64,000 nucleotides of DNA from Zonotrichia leucophrys gambelii (GCF_028769735.1 NC_088200.1:74331894-74395893); one strand, 5' to 3'. Shown: positions 1-10,823, counted from the stretch's first letter. A program made the numbers and translations. Notes: generated by a model not told the origin, from the letters alone.

Positions 1-2948
1 GTGTTTACAGTGGACTCCATCCTTGGTTCAAATCACCTGCCCTCACCTGCAGACAAAAGCACCACCACCAGCAGCAGCAGCTACATCAGTCAATTTTCTC
101 AAAAAGCTGTGTTAAATTTGGGAGAGGAAAGGAAAACATGTCTATCACTGAAGGAGTATGGGAGACAGGCAAAGGTGATACAGAGACTCCATCATCAGAA
201 GGCATGAAAAGGAACTTGGGTTTTAGAAATCTACATTTCTTATATAAACAATGGTGGACCTTAGAGCTGACTTGCCTTTAGGAATCTTCTCTCACAATAT
301 TGGTGAACTATGAATAGCACACTCTTTAGAACCATATCTATAAACAATGCTTACAGAAAGAGAAATAATCATTGTTTTTATTCTTTCCTTTAAGTTTCCC
401 AGGCTTGGTTTGGGAAAAATTATGTCTGTTCTTTCTTCGACTGAAGTAAGAATATCCACATTTAACTATATAATTGACTGAATTTTTCTGCCTTTCTAAA
501 CAGGATATGATGATACTGGCCCCTTGTGTTTACAATTCTGCATCATGTTGTTTAATTGTAATTTCATGGTTTTTACAGTATTTGTTAATCAGCTTTTTTC
601 TACTGGCACATTTTCTCCTTTATAGCCATGGCAATTCAGAAATTTGTTTTGCTCTCAGCAAATTTCCTGACAGACTGCAAATCGGACTTATGAGGATTTC
701 AGTTTACCTAAATTTCAGTTTACTTGCAATGTTGAACAGCTCCTGGGAATACCTCATGATGGCAGTCTATGTCATTTACAACACTTTTTGATACTTCACT
801 GACAAATCAAGTGATACTGGTTCCGTTCTGCAAGCTGTAGCTATGTGTTTGTCTTTTAAATCTGTAGGCTGTGACTAAAATAATCAGCATTAATTATTCA
901 GCAACATAAAAGAAGTGATGAGTTTTCAAACACTATAAATCGAATCCATATAAAATACATTTTAAGTATAACTAAGATGAGCTAGATAAGCTCTTTTTAT
1001 TGTTATCAAATGATTCTTTGAATCTTCCAAGGGTCAGTGTGTCTTGTCTCCATCATTTATGAGACCTTCATATTAAGTTCTTTACTGTATCCAGGAGATA
1101 CTTTGTGCAACCCTACTGTTAACAATGTCTGATGTTTACCAGAGATAACATGACAATTTTGTTTTTCTTTGACGACAATTAAAATAATTGTTTGTACATT
1201 CCTAAATCAAACTTCAGACTTGTCAATATTTTAACTGGTTCATTTTTCAAAGGACAGCAGTGTTTTTCTTCCTGATTTTACTAAGAAAGAAGAGAACACG
1301 AGGATAGCAAAAACATAGATGAGAACTTGTGTCTGTATAGCATTTATTCAGCTAATACTTCATACCAAGTACATATATACATTATTTTTAGATAATAGTG
1401 TAATTAAACAAGTTTACAAAGTGATGTAATATAACTCTCAGGTCATTGCTTTAAATCATTTCCTCTCTTCTCTTCCTTTAACCTTTCCATTTCTGAGAGC
1501 CATGAGTAGTTGTAAGAGATAAAAATGTTCCAAGGTATCAATTAGTCCAATGGTTTTCTGTCTTTAAAATAAAAATCAAAAGTAGATACATGCCTTGTTT
1601 CCCAGAAAAAGAGAACAAAAGAGAAATCTTCATTTTTATTATTTTTATTCCTGGGCATTACTCAGATTTAATGGAAATATTGCACAGAAATAAATAGAAG
1701 TTGGATAAGATTTTAATCCAAAATACAGCCCTGCAATTCTCATCCTTACTAGTTTTAGCAAAGTGTCGATATACTATAGGTACTTTAGAAAATAATTTGA
1801 AATATATTTCTATGAAAGCATGCTGTTGTAAAACAACTACACTTTCTTAAGTTTGCCCTTTCTTCCCACAGATGGATGTTACAAACATATAAAATTACAA
1901 AAATATATGTGTGTGTATATATATATATATATATCTGCTAAAGGAGAGAATGCATGCTTCTAAATACTGAGCATGTCCTTTTGAAACACAGATGGTACTA
2001 AATGCAGAGACAGTCTAAGAAATTAAGAATCCAGTATTTGCAGTGGGCCAGCTAGTCCTGACGTCTTATAATTTCTATGATTTATGCTCAGGTTTGCTGC
2101 CTGCAGTGGTTGGAGCTCAAGAAGCCAAAGACAGCCTGCAGGACAGGTGACTGCACTGTGACTGCAGCCCCAGGAGGCGTCACCTTGGCGGCTCAAGAGC
2201 GGCTCCGCTGTCCATCCGCGATGTGCCCGTTGCTGCTGCGTCCTGCGAGTCCTGACAGCAGAAGCTGCTCCCTGCCGCTGGGCAGCTCTTCTGCCTGGAG
2301 TCCCTTCCTGTGCTGGCAGTACAAGCTCCCTCTTGCCTGCAGCCAAATGTGTGTCTGCACCTTGGGCTGGCTTTGCCACATCTCTTTTTCCAAGTGTTTG
2401 AGTCCCAGGCTTCTGCCCCGGCCCAGGGACGTTTGTTGTTTCCATCCCCAGGTAGGTTTACATGGTGGACCATTGTGGCTTTACCCAAGAGGTGAATCAT
2501 TAGGATTGTGGTGCTTTCCTGTATACAATGTCCTGTTAAGACCAAGAACAAGCTGCTCCTGCAGCTTGGTTTGTGCCTATTCCCACACCATTTATTCTAC
2601 ACTGCATGACTAAAGAAAATCTTTTTCTTTACTGAGTTTAGGCTACACCTTAGTGAAAATATGTATTAAAGGAGAATAAATTCCATAATCCCCATACATT
2701 TTTCCCCTCTCCTCCCCAGAGAGGGTGCTGCCTGAAGGGGTTCTAGAGATAGACCACAACTCTTAGACAAATAACCTGAGAAGGATGTTTCACAGAGAAG
2801 ACATGTTTATTACCCACAGCTGGACAGACCTGTGGGCAATTGGGTGCCATGGCTTGTCATACACTCATCAGAGCTTCAGGATCAGTGAAGAAATAGGCAC
2901 AAACATTGATGTGGTCACTTGTCATGAAAATGAGAAGTGCCCCAAAGC
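1..2948. other. AT-rich host DNA without a supported gene
   Basis: Mostly A+T-rich sequence with no long open frame that looks coding. The first 207 bases read open from the window edge with a short CAG/CCA run, so an exon continuing from outside cannot be excluded. From about 2,077 to 2,613 a more G+C-rich stretch reads open for 178 codons on the plus strand, but it is equally open on the minus strand, is Cys/Pro/Leu-rich and resembles no family I recognise, so it is not called. No tRNA or other RNA gene was seen. Confidence 0.5.
1902..1934. repeat. TG/TA dinucleotide microsatellite
   Basis: A short run of alternating TG then TA dinucleotides, about 30 bases, seen directly. Confidence 0.9.
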
Positions 2949-3880
2949 CAATGTCAGTTTAAAAGGGAACTTTATTACAGATTGCTACAACTGCGCTGCT
3001 TAGACAGAGTGACCACTGTCACAGGATGGCTACAGAATGGCACAACTCTGCTGACCCTATATATAAACAGAGAAGAATCCATTTTAGTTTCCACAATCCC
3101 ACGAGTATGTAACAGGTTACTAAGTGCTGCCTACATATATCTGTGTGTATGTATGTAAAGAACCAAACATGGACTGAATTACCTGCATATCCACAGAGCA
3201 GGAGTTCTGTGCTCCCAGAGTTTTCTCAGTAGGCCTCAGTGGAGTCCCGGATTTTTCTCAGCAGGCCTTTGCAGTGAGTTCTGAGCCAACGTGTGGCTCT
3301 GCTGCCATCCCAAATCTGAGCTTCCCTTGCCCAGCCTGAGTGCAAGTGGGGCATGTGCTGGGCATGGCTGGAGATTTTCATGGCCAAAATCCTCCAGCAT
3401 TTACATCTGCCCATGGCTTTGGGTAGCACAAATCACAGAACACCCATCTCAGTTGACAAATGATATTTCTTGCAGACTGCTACATACAGCCACACTGCTG
3501 ATCGACAAATACACGCTGTAGCTGCTGCTCTCTGTGAAGAGAGGTGTGGCTACAACTCACAAGAATCGATTTCAGTTGAAAAATGTCATTTTTTTACAAA
3601 TTGCTACACCCATGCTGACAAAATAGAAATCTCAATTTCTATATAGAAATTGAGAGCTATAGAACTATAGCTCTATAGAAATCTCAATTTAGGTTAAAAC
3701 CAGGAATTTATTACATTATTACAACCAGTCCATGTAAAACTATACAAATACCAACTTCAGTTAACAAAACCTAATTTATTGCCAACCTCTACAACTCACT
3801 AAACAGAAAGATCAATTAGGTGTTTAACAACTTAATTTATTGCATATTACTACAAGTATACAGCCCATACAGAAATACAA
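2949..3880. repeat. Degenerate repeat, unit about 60-115 bp
   Basis: A loose motif, roughly TCAGTT-AAAA then TTATTNCA then ATTNCTACAAC, recurs near 2,955, 3,454, 3,570, 3,686, 3,753 and 3,815. Spacing is irregular (about 500, 116, 116, 67 and 62 bp) and copies are strongly diverged, so this is an old tandem or a set of decayed element pieces. No coding frame runs through it. Confidence 0.5.
3630..3674. repeat. Two overlapping perfect palindromes
   Basis: Positions 3,630-3,655 are a perfect 26-bp palindrome with 13-base arms beginning TCTCAATTT. Positions 3,653-3,674 are a second inverted repeat with 10-base arms AGAGCTATAG around a central AA. Together they could extrude as adjacent hairpins. 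No function is implied. Confidence 0.85.
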
Positions 3881-3949
3881 AAATATGCATTCCCTCCCCA
3901 AGTAACCTTGTACCAAAAACTCTATGGATAGAATTATATAACTATCCCA

Positions 3950-4500
3950 CTCCACGCATGTTAAAATAGTACTAAATATATATATACAGAAAAAAAAAAA
4001 TAAATACATATATAACACAAACCTATCTAGAAAAATACAATTATCACTGTGCCAAACTAAATATCTACACAAATGCATCAACACAAATATACAGCTATAC
4101 ATCTGGATACATAGGTAAAAATAATTCCACATAGAAATGGATCAATATACATGTAAAAACATAAAAATAGGCATGTATACCTATACAAATACCAATATAC
4201 CTATTTAAAGGGCCATATATCTATGACTGCATCAAGAGACATAGATAGCAACAAAACTGTATACATAGGAAATAGAACTAAAGACAGATATATCAACTTC
4301 CATATGCTATGTATATGTTTATATATGTTTGTTATTACATATATGTGTATATATGTACACTTAGATACATTATACACATATATATAAACATATACATAGC
4401 ATACATCCATAAATATGACATATAGAAATATGCCTGTAGAAATAGCAGGCTACATATGTACATATCCATATAATAATCTCTGTCCACATGTAAGTCCGTG
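3950..4500. repeat. TA-rich low-complexity tract
   Basis: Dense ATACATATA and ACATATATG-type words with short A runs. Reading frames here are low-complexity Tyr/Ile/Val and not credible proteins. A milder version of the same composition occurs near 12,240-12,520. Confidence 0.7.
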
Positions 4501-4820
4501 TATCTTTAAACAGAGCTCCAAGCAGAGGGATCCCAGCTGCCCCATCTTCAAAGCCTCTCCCTCGGGTTCCTCCTCCCGTACAGAGCAGCTCTCCTGGACA
4601 GGAACAGCAGATGGAACATCTGGCAAGCAAAGGGAACACTGAGTGAGTATGGGGACGTTTCTCTTGGCAGCAGCTGCACTTCCATCAGGGAAGAGGAAAT
4701 GTCAGAGCCTCCCCAGGAAGGTCGGAAAGAGAAAGCAGCCGAGCGGGCCAGGCTGTGCTGAGAGCAGCCGCGGCGGGACCGTCCCGCAGCCCCGGCAGAG
4801 CCGGCACAGCTCCCGGGCCC

Positions 4821-4975
4821 TGCCGGCACAGCTGCCTTGCCCAAGGACAGCCCCTGTGCCAGCCGGGCCAGCTGCGCTGAGCAGCTCCAGCACAGGCAGG
4901 GCCTGCTCCTGCCCTGCCGGGCAGCGCCCACGGCCACAGCCCACGGCAGCCTCAGCTCCAGCCTGCCTCCCCGGG
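4821..4975. repeat. Dispersed GC-rich repeat, copy 1
   Basis: About 150 bp closely matching 16,442-16,600 in the same orientation (roughly 88-90 percent by eye), including the shared words CTTGCCCAAGGACAGCCCC and GGGCAGCGCCCACGGCC. Several frames are open in both copies because of base composition. It may be part of a multicopy host sequence I do not recognise. Confidence 0.7.
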
Positions 4976-5619
4976 CCTGTGGCCTCAACCGGGCTCTCTC
5001 CAGGCTGGGCTGGCAGCAGCAGGTCCCGGTTCACTGCTCTTGCTGCTGGCCTTCATCTTCTCCCTGCTACCTCCCGTCAGTCTCCGGCTGTCCTCAAGGT
5101 TTTTCCTTGCAGTTGTGGCAAAAGTGGAGGCTCTGGAATTGCTTCCAAGGCCTGGAAGAGCTGCAGTCCCTGCTGTGCTCCCTGCTGGCCCCCTCCATCC
5201 CCTCAGCCCCGCCATGCTCTGGGTGAAGCCCCAGCCCCCTTCAGTTTCTTCAGCTCCTCACAGTCCTCTCACCCCCCTCAGTCCCTTCTGAGCCATCCCG
5301 TCCTCTGAGACCCGCCAGCCCTCAGCCTGTGCCACTTCCCTGTCACCTCAGTGCCACCATGGCCCTCGGCTGCCCCACAGCCCTCAGCCCCAGCAGCAGC
5401 TCAGGGTCAGCGTCCCTTTGGCGCCATCGCCCCCTGAGGCCCCTCAGCCTCCTCTGTCTCACCGTCCTTCAGCAGCTCCTCAGGGGACAGTGCCTGGGGC
5501 CAGCGGCTGCTCCCACCGCTCCAGGGACAGCCGGGGCTGGAAGTGCTGCTCCGCCCGGCCCGGCCGCCAGCTCGGAGCCAGCACAGGGACAGAGGACACA
5601 GGGGGCACCGGGGGAGGAA
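4976..5619. other. GC-rich host sequence, no gene called
   Basis: C-rich, Pro/Ser/Ala-coding in several overlapping frames on both strands, with no frame preferred and no convincing splice pair. It leads directly into the CR1 fragment. Confidence 0.5.
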
Positions 5620-5699
5620 AAGTGTGTTTAAAAAACGACTGCATGTGGCACTTGGGTGCCATGATGTAGTTGAGGTGTTAGAACATGGGTTGAACTTGA
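5620..5699 (+). mobile_element. CR1 LINE 3' portion, left half, split by ERV1
   Basis: The words GATGTGGCAC-like (here GCATGTGGCAC), TTGGGTGCCATGATGTAGTTGA and GGGTTGAACTTGA are typical of the 3' untranslated end of avian CR1 elements. The sequence stops at the LTR at 5,700 and its natural continuation, TGATCTTAAAGGTCTC, resumes at 12,118 after the provirus, so one CR1 copy was interrupted. Identification is from recall of the CR1 consensus. Confidence 0.8.
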
Positions 5700-6579
5700 T
5701 GTGAAGGTCCGCCCGAAGTGAACGGGTGACGAATAATTTTTGGGTGCAAAAATAACCAACAAAGAAAACCAACAAAAAAAACCAACCCCTGCAACAGGGG
5801 TTTGCAGTAGCAAATCAACAAGATGGAATTTATTGATAATAACCACAGCTAAATATGCATTGGTTAGAGGATCCGGGGAAGAGAAGGATAGAATGAGGAA
5901 AAAGGAAGGAGAGAAGGTCAGGGAATGGAGTATAGCTACCAAGACGTGATGCCTTCGGGGTCCCACCGCCGATGCTCGCTGATACACGTCTTGGGGAGAC
6001 TCTCGGAGAGGCAGTCGAACCGAACCCCAGATATACTGTTCTTGGTTGGGGGAAGGGTGGCCGCAATTATGTTTCCATGGAGGGGAAAAGTCCATTGTTT
6101 TCATGGCCGAATGCTCCCAGGTACGTCTGCTCTGGGCAGGTTCTTCCCCTTCCCTGAGTTGGGAGGGGGTACAGTCCCAGTCTCTGGAAAGAGGTGTCCG
6201 GGGGGGTGCCATGGGGGTGTCAATAGGGTGCCAGAGGGGTCTTGGTTCTTTGATGAGGGGGTTCGCATTTCAGTTGGTCTGTCACGGTGGTTGAAGACAG
6301 GCAAGAGGGGTCTTCTCTTGGAGCGGGGGGGAGCCACTCCAGAGCTCAGTTCAGCCAGGCCTGAAGTTTGGAAGAAAGTCCAGTTCCATTGTTCAGAACA
6401 GGGCAGCATGCCCCTTCGAGTACAGCATGGCATGTTCTGCAGACACCATCTGTAAACACACTAAATACGCATGAGACTTTCTTTCCCAACTGGCTCAACA
6501 GTTTTTTAACCCTTCGATGGTCCTTTTCTCATGACAATTGTGAGGCAAAAACTGAAGGATTTCCGGATGGACTTCCACA
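5700..6579 (-). repeat. ERV1 3' LTR (880 bp)
   Basis: Begins TGTGAAGGTCC and ends TTCCACA on the plus strand, matching 11,258-12,112 nearly base for base. It carries an extra A/C-rich segment of about 25 bp near 5,764-5,795 that the 5' LTR lacks. A minus-strand AATAAA signal is at 5,829-5,834. Long ORFs inside it (for example 5,925-6,455 on the plus strand) are antisense to the provirus. Confidence 0.95.
5829..5834 (-). promoter_or_regulatory. AATAAA polyadenylation signal in ERV1 3' LTR
   Basis: TTTATT on the plus strand reads AATAAA on the proviral strand, about 130 bp from the LTR outer end, the usual place before the R/U5 boundary. ERV2's LTRs have lost this hexamer. Confidence 0.7.
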
Positions 6580-6677
6580 CGACTCCGTGACTCACGATTG
6601 TCTTGAGGAATCTTCATCAGCAGAGCTCTAGAGTATCTTCGAAACTCGTTGCACGTCGGTAGCATAACCCCGGAAAA

Positions 6678-6748
6678 GTAGGGATGACAGGAGAGAGGGG
6701 ATAAAAGGGGAAGAGAAGGAAAAGAAAGAGAGAGGGAAAAGGAGAACC
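6678..6748 (-). other. Polypyrimidine tract of the proviral 3' UTR
   Basis: About 70 bases almost all A/G on the plus strand, so C/T-rich on the proviral coding strand. The same tract is at 52,496-52,566 in ERV2, about 110 bp inside the 3' LTR in each. It is the wrong strand for a plus-strand primer, and no purine run directly abuts the 3' LTR in either provirus. Confidence 0.6.
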
Positions 6749-6749
6749 A

Positions 6750-7020
6750 ATAAACATAAACATAATTAATATATTGATCATCATAACAATTTTACATGTA
6801 GTTATTTTTTATAACAATTTCAAAAATGATTAATTTTAACAATTTCAAAAAATATTAATCAATTAAAGCAATATGATTTGCTTAACAATTTCAAAATTAT
6901 TAAAACAAATCACAAATAATCAAAGCAACAAACAAATCATAGTATAATCATTGTCTTTTAAAATTATTTTCAAAAAAAAGTAAAGTAACTTTATATAAAT
7001 CATACTTATAATTAAAAAGT
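6750..7020 (-). repeat. A-rich repeats in ERV1 3' UTR
   Basis: The word AACAATTTCAAAA recurs three to four times within an AT-rich stretch between env and the polypyrimidine tract. ERV2 has the same arrangement at 52,580-52,830. No coding frame is present. Role unknown. Confidence 0.7.
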
Positions 7021-7044
7021 CATTCTAAAGCACATATGCTTGAT

Positions 7045-7473
7045 TCATATTTGTTTCGTATCAAGTGTTTTGGGGACATCTATTGTATAGAGTACATCAG
7101 CTAAGCGGTGTGCATTGACTACAGTTGACAGTTTCTTAAGCTTTTTCATCATGTTCCAATTCAGAATGAATAGGGCTGCTGACAAGATAAAGCCAAGCAT
7201 AACTATGATCAAAAGAACAACAATTGGATGGCACACACTGTTCAGGATACCTGTGGCAGTAGGTGACCACCCAAAGAGAGTGGTATCCCACCACCTATGC
7301 TCAGCATCCTGCTTTACCCTCTCCATAACCTGGTGTATTTGTTTGATGTTGTGATGAACAGTCACCAGAGTCTTCTGTCCGTTCTCCTTGATTTTCTCGA
7401 GGATGTCAACCAGGTCCTGATGGAGCAACAGTTGTCTCACGAGGGTGAGGTTCATTCCGATAGGAGTGGGCAT
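7045..7473 (-). CDS. env: ERV1 env membrane-anchor ORF (TM C-terminal part)
   Basis: A 142-codon open frame, the last part of the retroviral envelope. It holds a charged, coiled-coil-like stretch at residues 10-60, the motif LFGWSPTATG at about residue 67, a hydrophobic membrane segment at about residues 80-107 and a short basic cytoplasmic tail. The counterpart in ERV2 (52,867-53,325) is close to 90 percent identical by eye. Upstream env sequence in ERV1 is broken, so this is the intact end of a defunct gene and the listed start is only the first Met after the last break. The family is a non-standard avian envelope; I see no classical gammaretroviral CX6CC motif in this piece. Confidence 0.85.
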   Translation of the reverse strand: MPTPIGMNLTLVRQLLLHQDLVDILEKIKENGQKTLVTVHHNIKQIHQVMERVKQDAEHRWWDTTLFGWSPTATGILNSVCHPIVVLLIIVMLGFILSAALFILNWNMMKKLKKLSTVVNAHRLADVLYTIDVPKTLDTKQI

Positions 7474-8450
7474 CAGCTTCTGGACCAGTGTGTAGTTGAT
7501 TGCAATAGGTGGTGGGAGGTAACTGGAGCTTCGTAAGATAAATCACATCCTACTATCTTAGTAAAGTTACAAGCACAAAAGTTTGAATGATTCTTAGTAT
7601 CTACTATAACATTTTATATGAGCACAAAATCACAAATAATTCTAAAACATGCATATCTATTGCCTATGTATATAAGAACTGTTTCAGAAGCCTCATTAGG
7701 ACAAATCTCAAAATGACAGATGTTTTGCTCTATGTCTAAACAAATACTTTGATCTATGATTGCATTGCCTTCACAGATGAGCCCTTGTTGTTCTCGGGCA
7801 ATACAAGATTCCAAATTAATAGTTTGCTATTTCCTATAAATTTGACGGGCCTATTCCCTATGTTCAGAAAGATAGAGAATAGCTCCATCGTAATTCAGTT
7901 CTAATGCTTTAACAGGGAAAATCAAAAGTACTGAGGCATTGCCTATGGTTAATACAGAAACTGTGTCTGTATTTAAAATGGGGTCACAGGTCAAATTTCA
8001 CTAGGTTCCACCAGGATCGGAATTCTCTTTCAAATTCAGTGGCACTGTCCCAAATTATTTTCCGAATTTCAGTGGGAAAAGTGCCTTCTTAACCTTCTCT
8101 TATAATTGAAGCAGAAATTGGCTGCATCCACAGTTGTGCCTGGATACAGCTGAGAGCCAAAGAAACTTTTTTGTGTAGCACAAAGTGCATCAATTATCAA
8201 TTTGTGATCATTTACATTTATCTTCTCCCAGTTTGGTAATATGTTTGATAGCAGCCACTGGTGTGTTCACAAAAGCCAATAAGAATGACTGCAGTGGTTG
8301 CTGTAATTTGGTCAAATCTCTAATTTTGACAGCCAATATATTCAAGTTCAATTAATTTACATGTTATGTATAATATCATCTCCTGGTGTTACCGTAAAGG
8401 AAGGGAAAACATTATTTCTGTTGTCCATCACTAGTGTTATCATGGTTTAT
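7474..8450 (-). pseudogene. env: ERV1 env remnant, surface part mostly deleted
   Basis: Aligns in pieces with ERV2 53,326-54,200, but with stops and frame changes. A short 66-codon frame at 7,614-7,814 keeps the cysteine-rich section with REQQG and NICHFEICP. Near 8,340-8,460 the sequence passes directly from the region before the fusion-peptide-like segment to the signal-peptide region, so nearly all of the surface subunit (about 1.3 kb in ERV2) is missing. Confidence 0.8.
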
Positions 8451-8574
8451 CAGGTCTTCATGTCCCTCGGAGTTCTTCTGAAAAAGTAAACACAACAGAC
8501 TCTGCCACGAAGAGGCAGAAAAGGTTAGAATAATGGAATTGTCAGAGAGGTTTTGAACAGCAGTGGTACTTCCC

Positions 8575-8925
8575 CTACAGCAGCAGGGGCTTCACCAAAA
8601 CAGGTTGTCCAGGGTAATGTGCTGGGTTCTTGAAATCATCTGGTCTCTGTAGCGAAGGAATTATGCTTGGAGCTGTTGGGCAAAAAGCAGTGATTTTGGA
8701 ACACTCATTTACCTCCCATCTATGGTAAGAGGTGCAAGAAATCCATTTAATCTTTTCACCTTCTGCCCAATCCTGCACACTTTTGACAGTAAAGTGAGAA
8801 ACATTATCAGATCCAACTTCCTGTGGTTTTAGGAAAATTCCAAACCATCCTTGCATTGCTTTAACAGTATTATCACCTGTAGTTCTTTTAAAAGCATCAG
8901 CCTGGAGCAACCCAAATATAAACAT
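8575..8925 (-). pseudogene. pol: ERV1 integrase remnant
   Basis: A 116-codon frame matching ERV2 integrase (55,690-56,277). It keeps the second catalytic Asp region (GSDN for QSDNG) but the stretch that holds the catalytic Glu in ERV2 is deleted; the sequence jumps from SYH to RWEVNECSK. The N-terminal zinc finger and first Asp are absent because a larger deletion joins RNase H sequence (about 8,935) to the integrase core. It cannot be a working integrase. Confidence 0.85.
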
Positions 8926-9037
8926 AGCATAGAACTTGGTTTTAATACAGACAAGAAAGCAATTCTGTCCCTCACTTTGGAAAATGCTCCAAACAGTTAA
9001 GAGTTCCCCAACCTGGGCATTGTCTTTTCCCTCTCTG

Positions 9038-10528
9038 TTAGCAGAAGCGGGGAGAGAGAGGAGGGGTTGCTTTAATCACAGACGCAGGTTTATTTTGGCT
9101 GCTACCCAAGCTCCCAGTTTCTTGGATTGCCCAGTTCTCCTCCACCTCCCTGGGAGCCAAGCCAACCACAAACACCCCTTCCCAGGTAGTGTACCTTTCC
9201 TCAGCATCTTTGAAACCATGGGAATAAAAACCAACAAGCTTTGTCAGACCCTCAGGACCCCACTGCCAAATGTGTGCTGAAGGCTGTGAGGAGGCAAATC
9301 CCCAATCCGCCTGAAAGGGGTCTGTAGGATGGATAGGGTCCAGTGCTTGATGAGCTGTCACTTCAAAAATCAGCAATTGCAATGTCTCCTTCTGAGAAGA
9401 AGTCCAATCCCATTTTATTCTTTTTCTCAACAAGTCATAAAGGGGAACAAAAGGGTCATTCTGGTTACTAAGAAGTTTATCTGGTCTTTCTATAGGAGAC
9501 ATAGCTACTATGGTTTTCTGAAGGAGAATTGCTGTAGGTTTAAGTGTTCCTGGAAGCCCTTGAGTTAAAGAGGTCAAAATTTCAGGCTTTACAGGTGATA
9601 GGATTGGAGATTCAAAACCAAGAATTAATTTCTTTTCATGGATTGTTTTCAGGCAGCCGGTTTTGTGAATGTTTTCCAGGAATTGGTCAGGGGTGCTGAC
9701 CAAAGGGCCTCTCCTTTCCATGGGGTTAAGCCCCCCTGCCCAATTAGCTGTGTGCTGAGTTAGGGACCATGGTATGCGTCTGTCTGCTGTTGTTAGGAGC
9801 ACCCCATGTCCCCAGCACTCACCGGCTTCTTGTTCTGACAAAAGAATCTGATCTCCCCCAGTGAGAGACACTTGACAAATGTGTTCTGTTTCAGATTTTT
9901 GAGGGAGAAGCCCGTACTGCTTTGCAAGTTTTGTAAATTCAGTAGCAGTGTACGGGATTTCTTTACTAGTTTTGTGCGGGTTAAGATCTTCATTATTGAT
10001 AAAGTTGCATTCTGTTTTACTTAGAGGTTTTATGTTGTTACAGCAGTGTTTCCCGCAATTTTTCATCGGGGCTAATTCTTTTTGAGGGCAGTTTTGATTA
10101 ATGTGAGGAGTTTCTTTCTCCTCTGCTTCCTTTGAGGAATCAGAGTTCTGTGAATCTTTAACATGTTCCTCTCTCAGGGCAGCCCGTAACAAGTTATTTA
10201 CATTTCTTTCTTCATCCAATTGTTTTTGCAAAACTTCAACTAGGTTTTGAAGGGAGTCAATGATAGCATTTTCCTCACTTTTTCGCTTAAAGCAAGTTTC
10301 TATGGCTGCTGTTAGGCAGGCGCCCAAGACTGAACAGAGGATGATTTTATTTGATCCCAGTTTGAATTTTGTTTCATGTTGCAAAGAAAATATTCTATCA
10401 ATAACATTTTCTAAGTTAAACCAATTGCAGCTTGCCCATTCTTCTCCCCCCGGAGAAGGTGTGGCGTTGTATTTAGCAAGCAGAGCATAAAATGCAGCTT
10501 TACCTTTTGCACTGAAGTTTTTAGTCAT
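9038..10528 (-). CDS. gag-pol: ERV1 gag fused in frame to RT/RNase H end
   Basis: A 496-codon ORF starting MTKNFSAKGK. Residues 1 to about 355 match the N-terminal and middle Gag of ERV2: a matrix-like start, a predicted coiled coil around residues 85-115 (LQNLVEVLQKQLDEERN), then the conserved stretch with LTGGDQILLSEQEAG and WAGGLNPMER. Near residue 356 (about 9,450-9,465) the reading passes without a break into the thumb/connection part of reverse transcriptase (PLYDLLRKRIKWDW) and the first part of RNase H (KDAEERYTTWE). The Gag C-terminus, protease and polymerase core are deleted. Whether any product is made is unknown; the long open frame could be chance survival in a young copy. Confidence 0.88.
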   Translation of the reverse strand: MTKNFSAKGKAAFYALLAKYNATPSPGGEEWASCNWFNLENVIDRIFSLQHETKFKLGSNKIILCSVLGACLTAAIETCFKRKSEENAIIDSLQNLVEVLQKQLDEERNVNNLLRAALREEHVKDSQNSDSSKEAEEKETPHINQNCPQKELAPMKNCGKHCCNNIKPLSKTECNFINNEDLNPHKTSKEIPYTATEFTKLAKQYGLLPQKSETEHICQVSLTGGDQILLSEQEAGECWGHGVLLTTADRRIPWSLTQHTANWAGGLNPMERRGPLVSTPDQFLENIHKTGCLKTIHEKKLILGFESPILSPVKPEILTSLTQGLPGTLKPTAILLQKTIVAMSPIERPDKLLSNQNDPFVPLYDLLRKRIKWDWTSSQKETLQLLIFEVTAHQALDPIHPTDPFQADWGFASSQPSAHIWQWGPEGLTKLVGFYSHGFKDAEERYTTWEGVFVVGLAPREVEENWAIQETGSLGSSQNKPASVIKATPPLSPRFC

Positions 10529-10633
10529 TTCTTGAGGGGACCAAAGCTACACCAGGGAGTTAACTTAAGTTACACAAATCACACAGCCTTTCCACTGTCC
10601 CCTTGCTTCCCTGGGTAGTTGAAGAGACAGAAT

Positions 10634-10688
10634 CAGTCTGGGAGGCTCTGTAAGGTTGCTTCAAATTTGTCTCTTCCTTCCCAGACAG
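10634..10688 (-). other. Leader hairpin, block 1 (ERV1)
   Basis: Arms GTCTGGGAGG (10,636-10,645) and CCTTCCCAGAC (10,676-10,686) pair apart from one mismatch, with a loop of about 30 nt. The ERV2 counterpart is 60,811-60,865. Confidence 0.65.
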
Positions 10689-10823
10689 CACAGATACGCA
10701 CTCACATGGACACACACACACAAATGTTTTCTTTGTGAGGGGACCAGAACCTAGAACAGGGAAAAAGCCACTCAGCCTTCGCTGGGCCACCCCTCGCTCC
10801 CTGTGTAGGTGAAGGGACAATAT

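Noticed and set aside
474..791. A 105-codon hydrophobic ORF near the left edge
   Set aside because: AT-rich, composition-driven Leu/Phe/Ile frame with no start context, splice support or homology.
2077..2613. A 178-codon plus-strand ORF
   Set aside because: Both strands are open, residue composition follows base composition, and no family is recognised.
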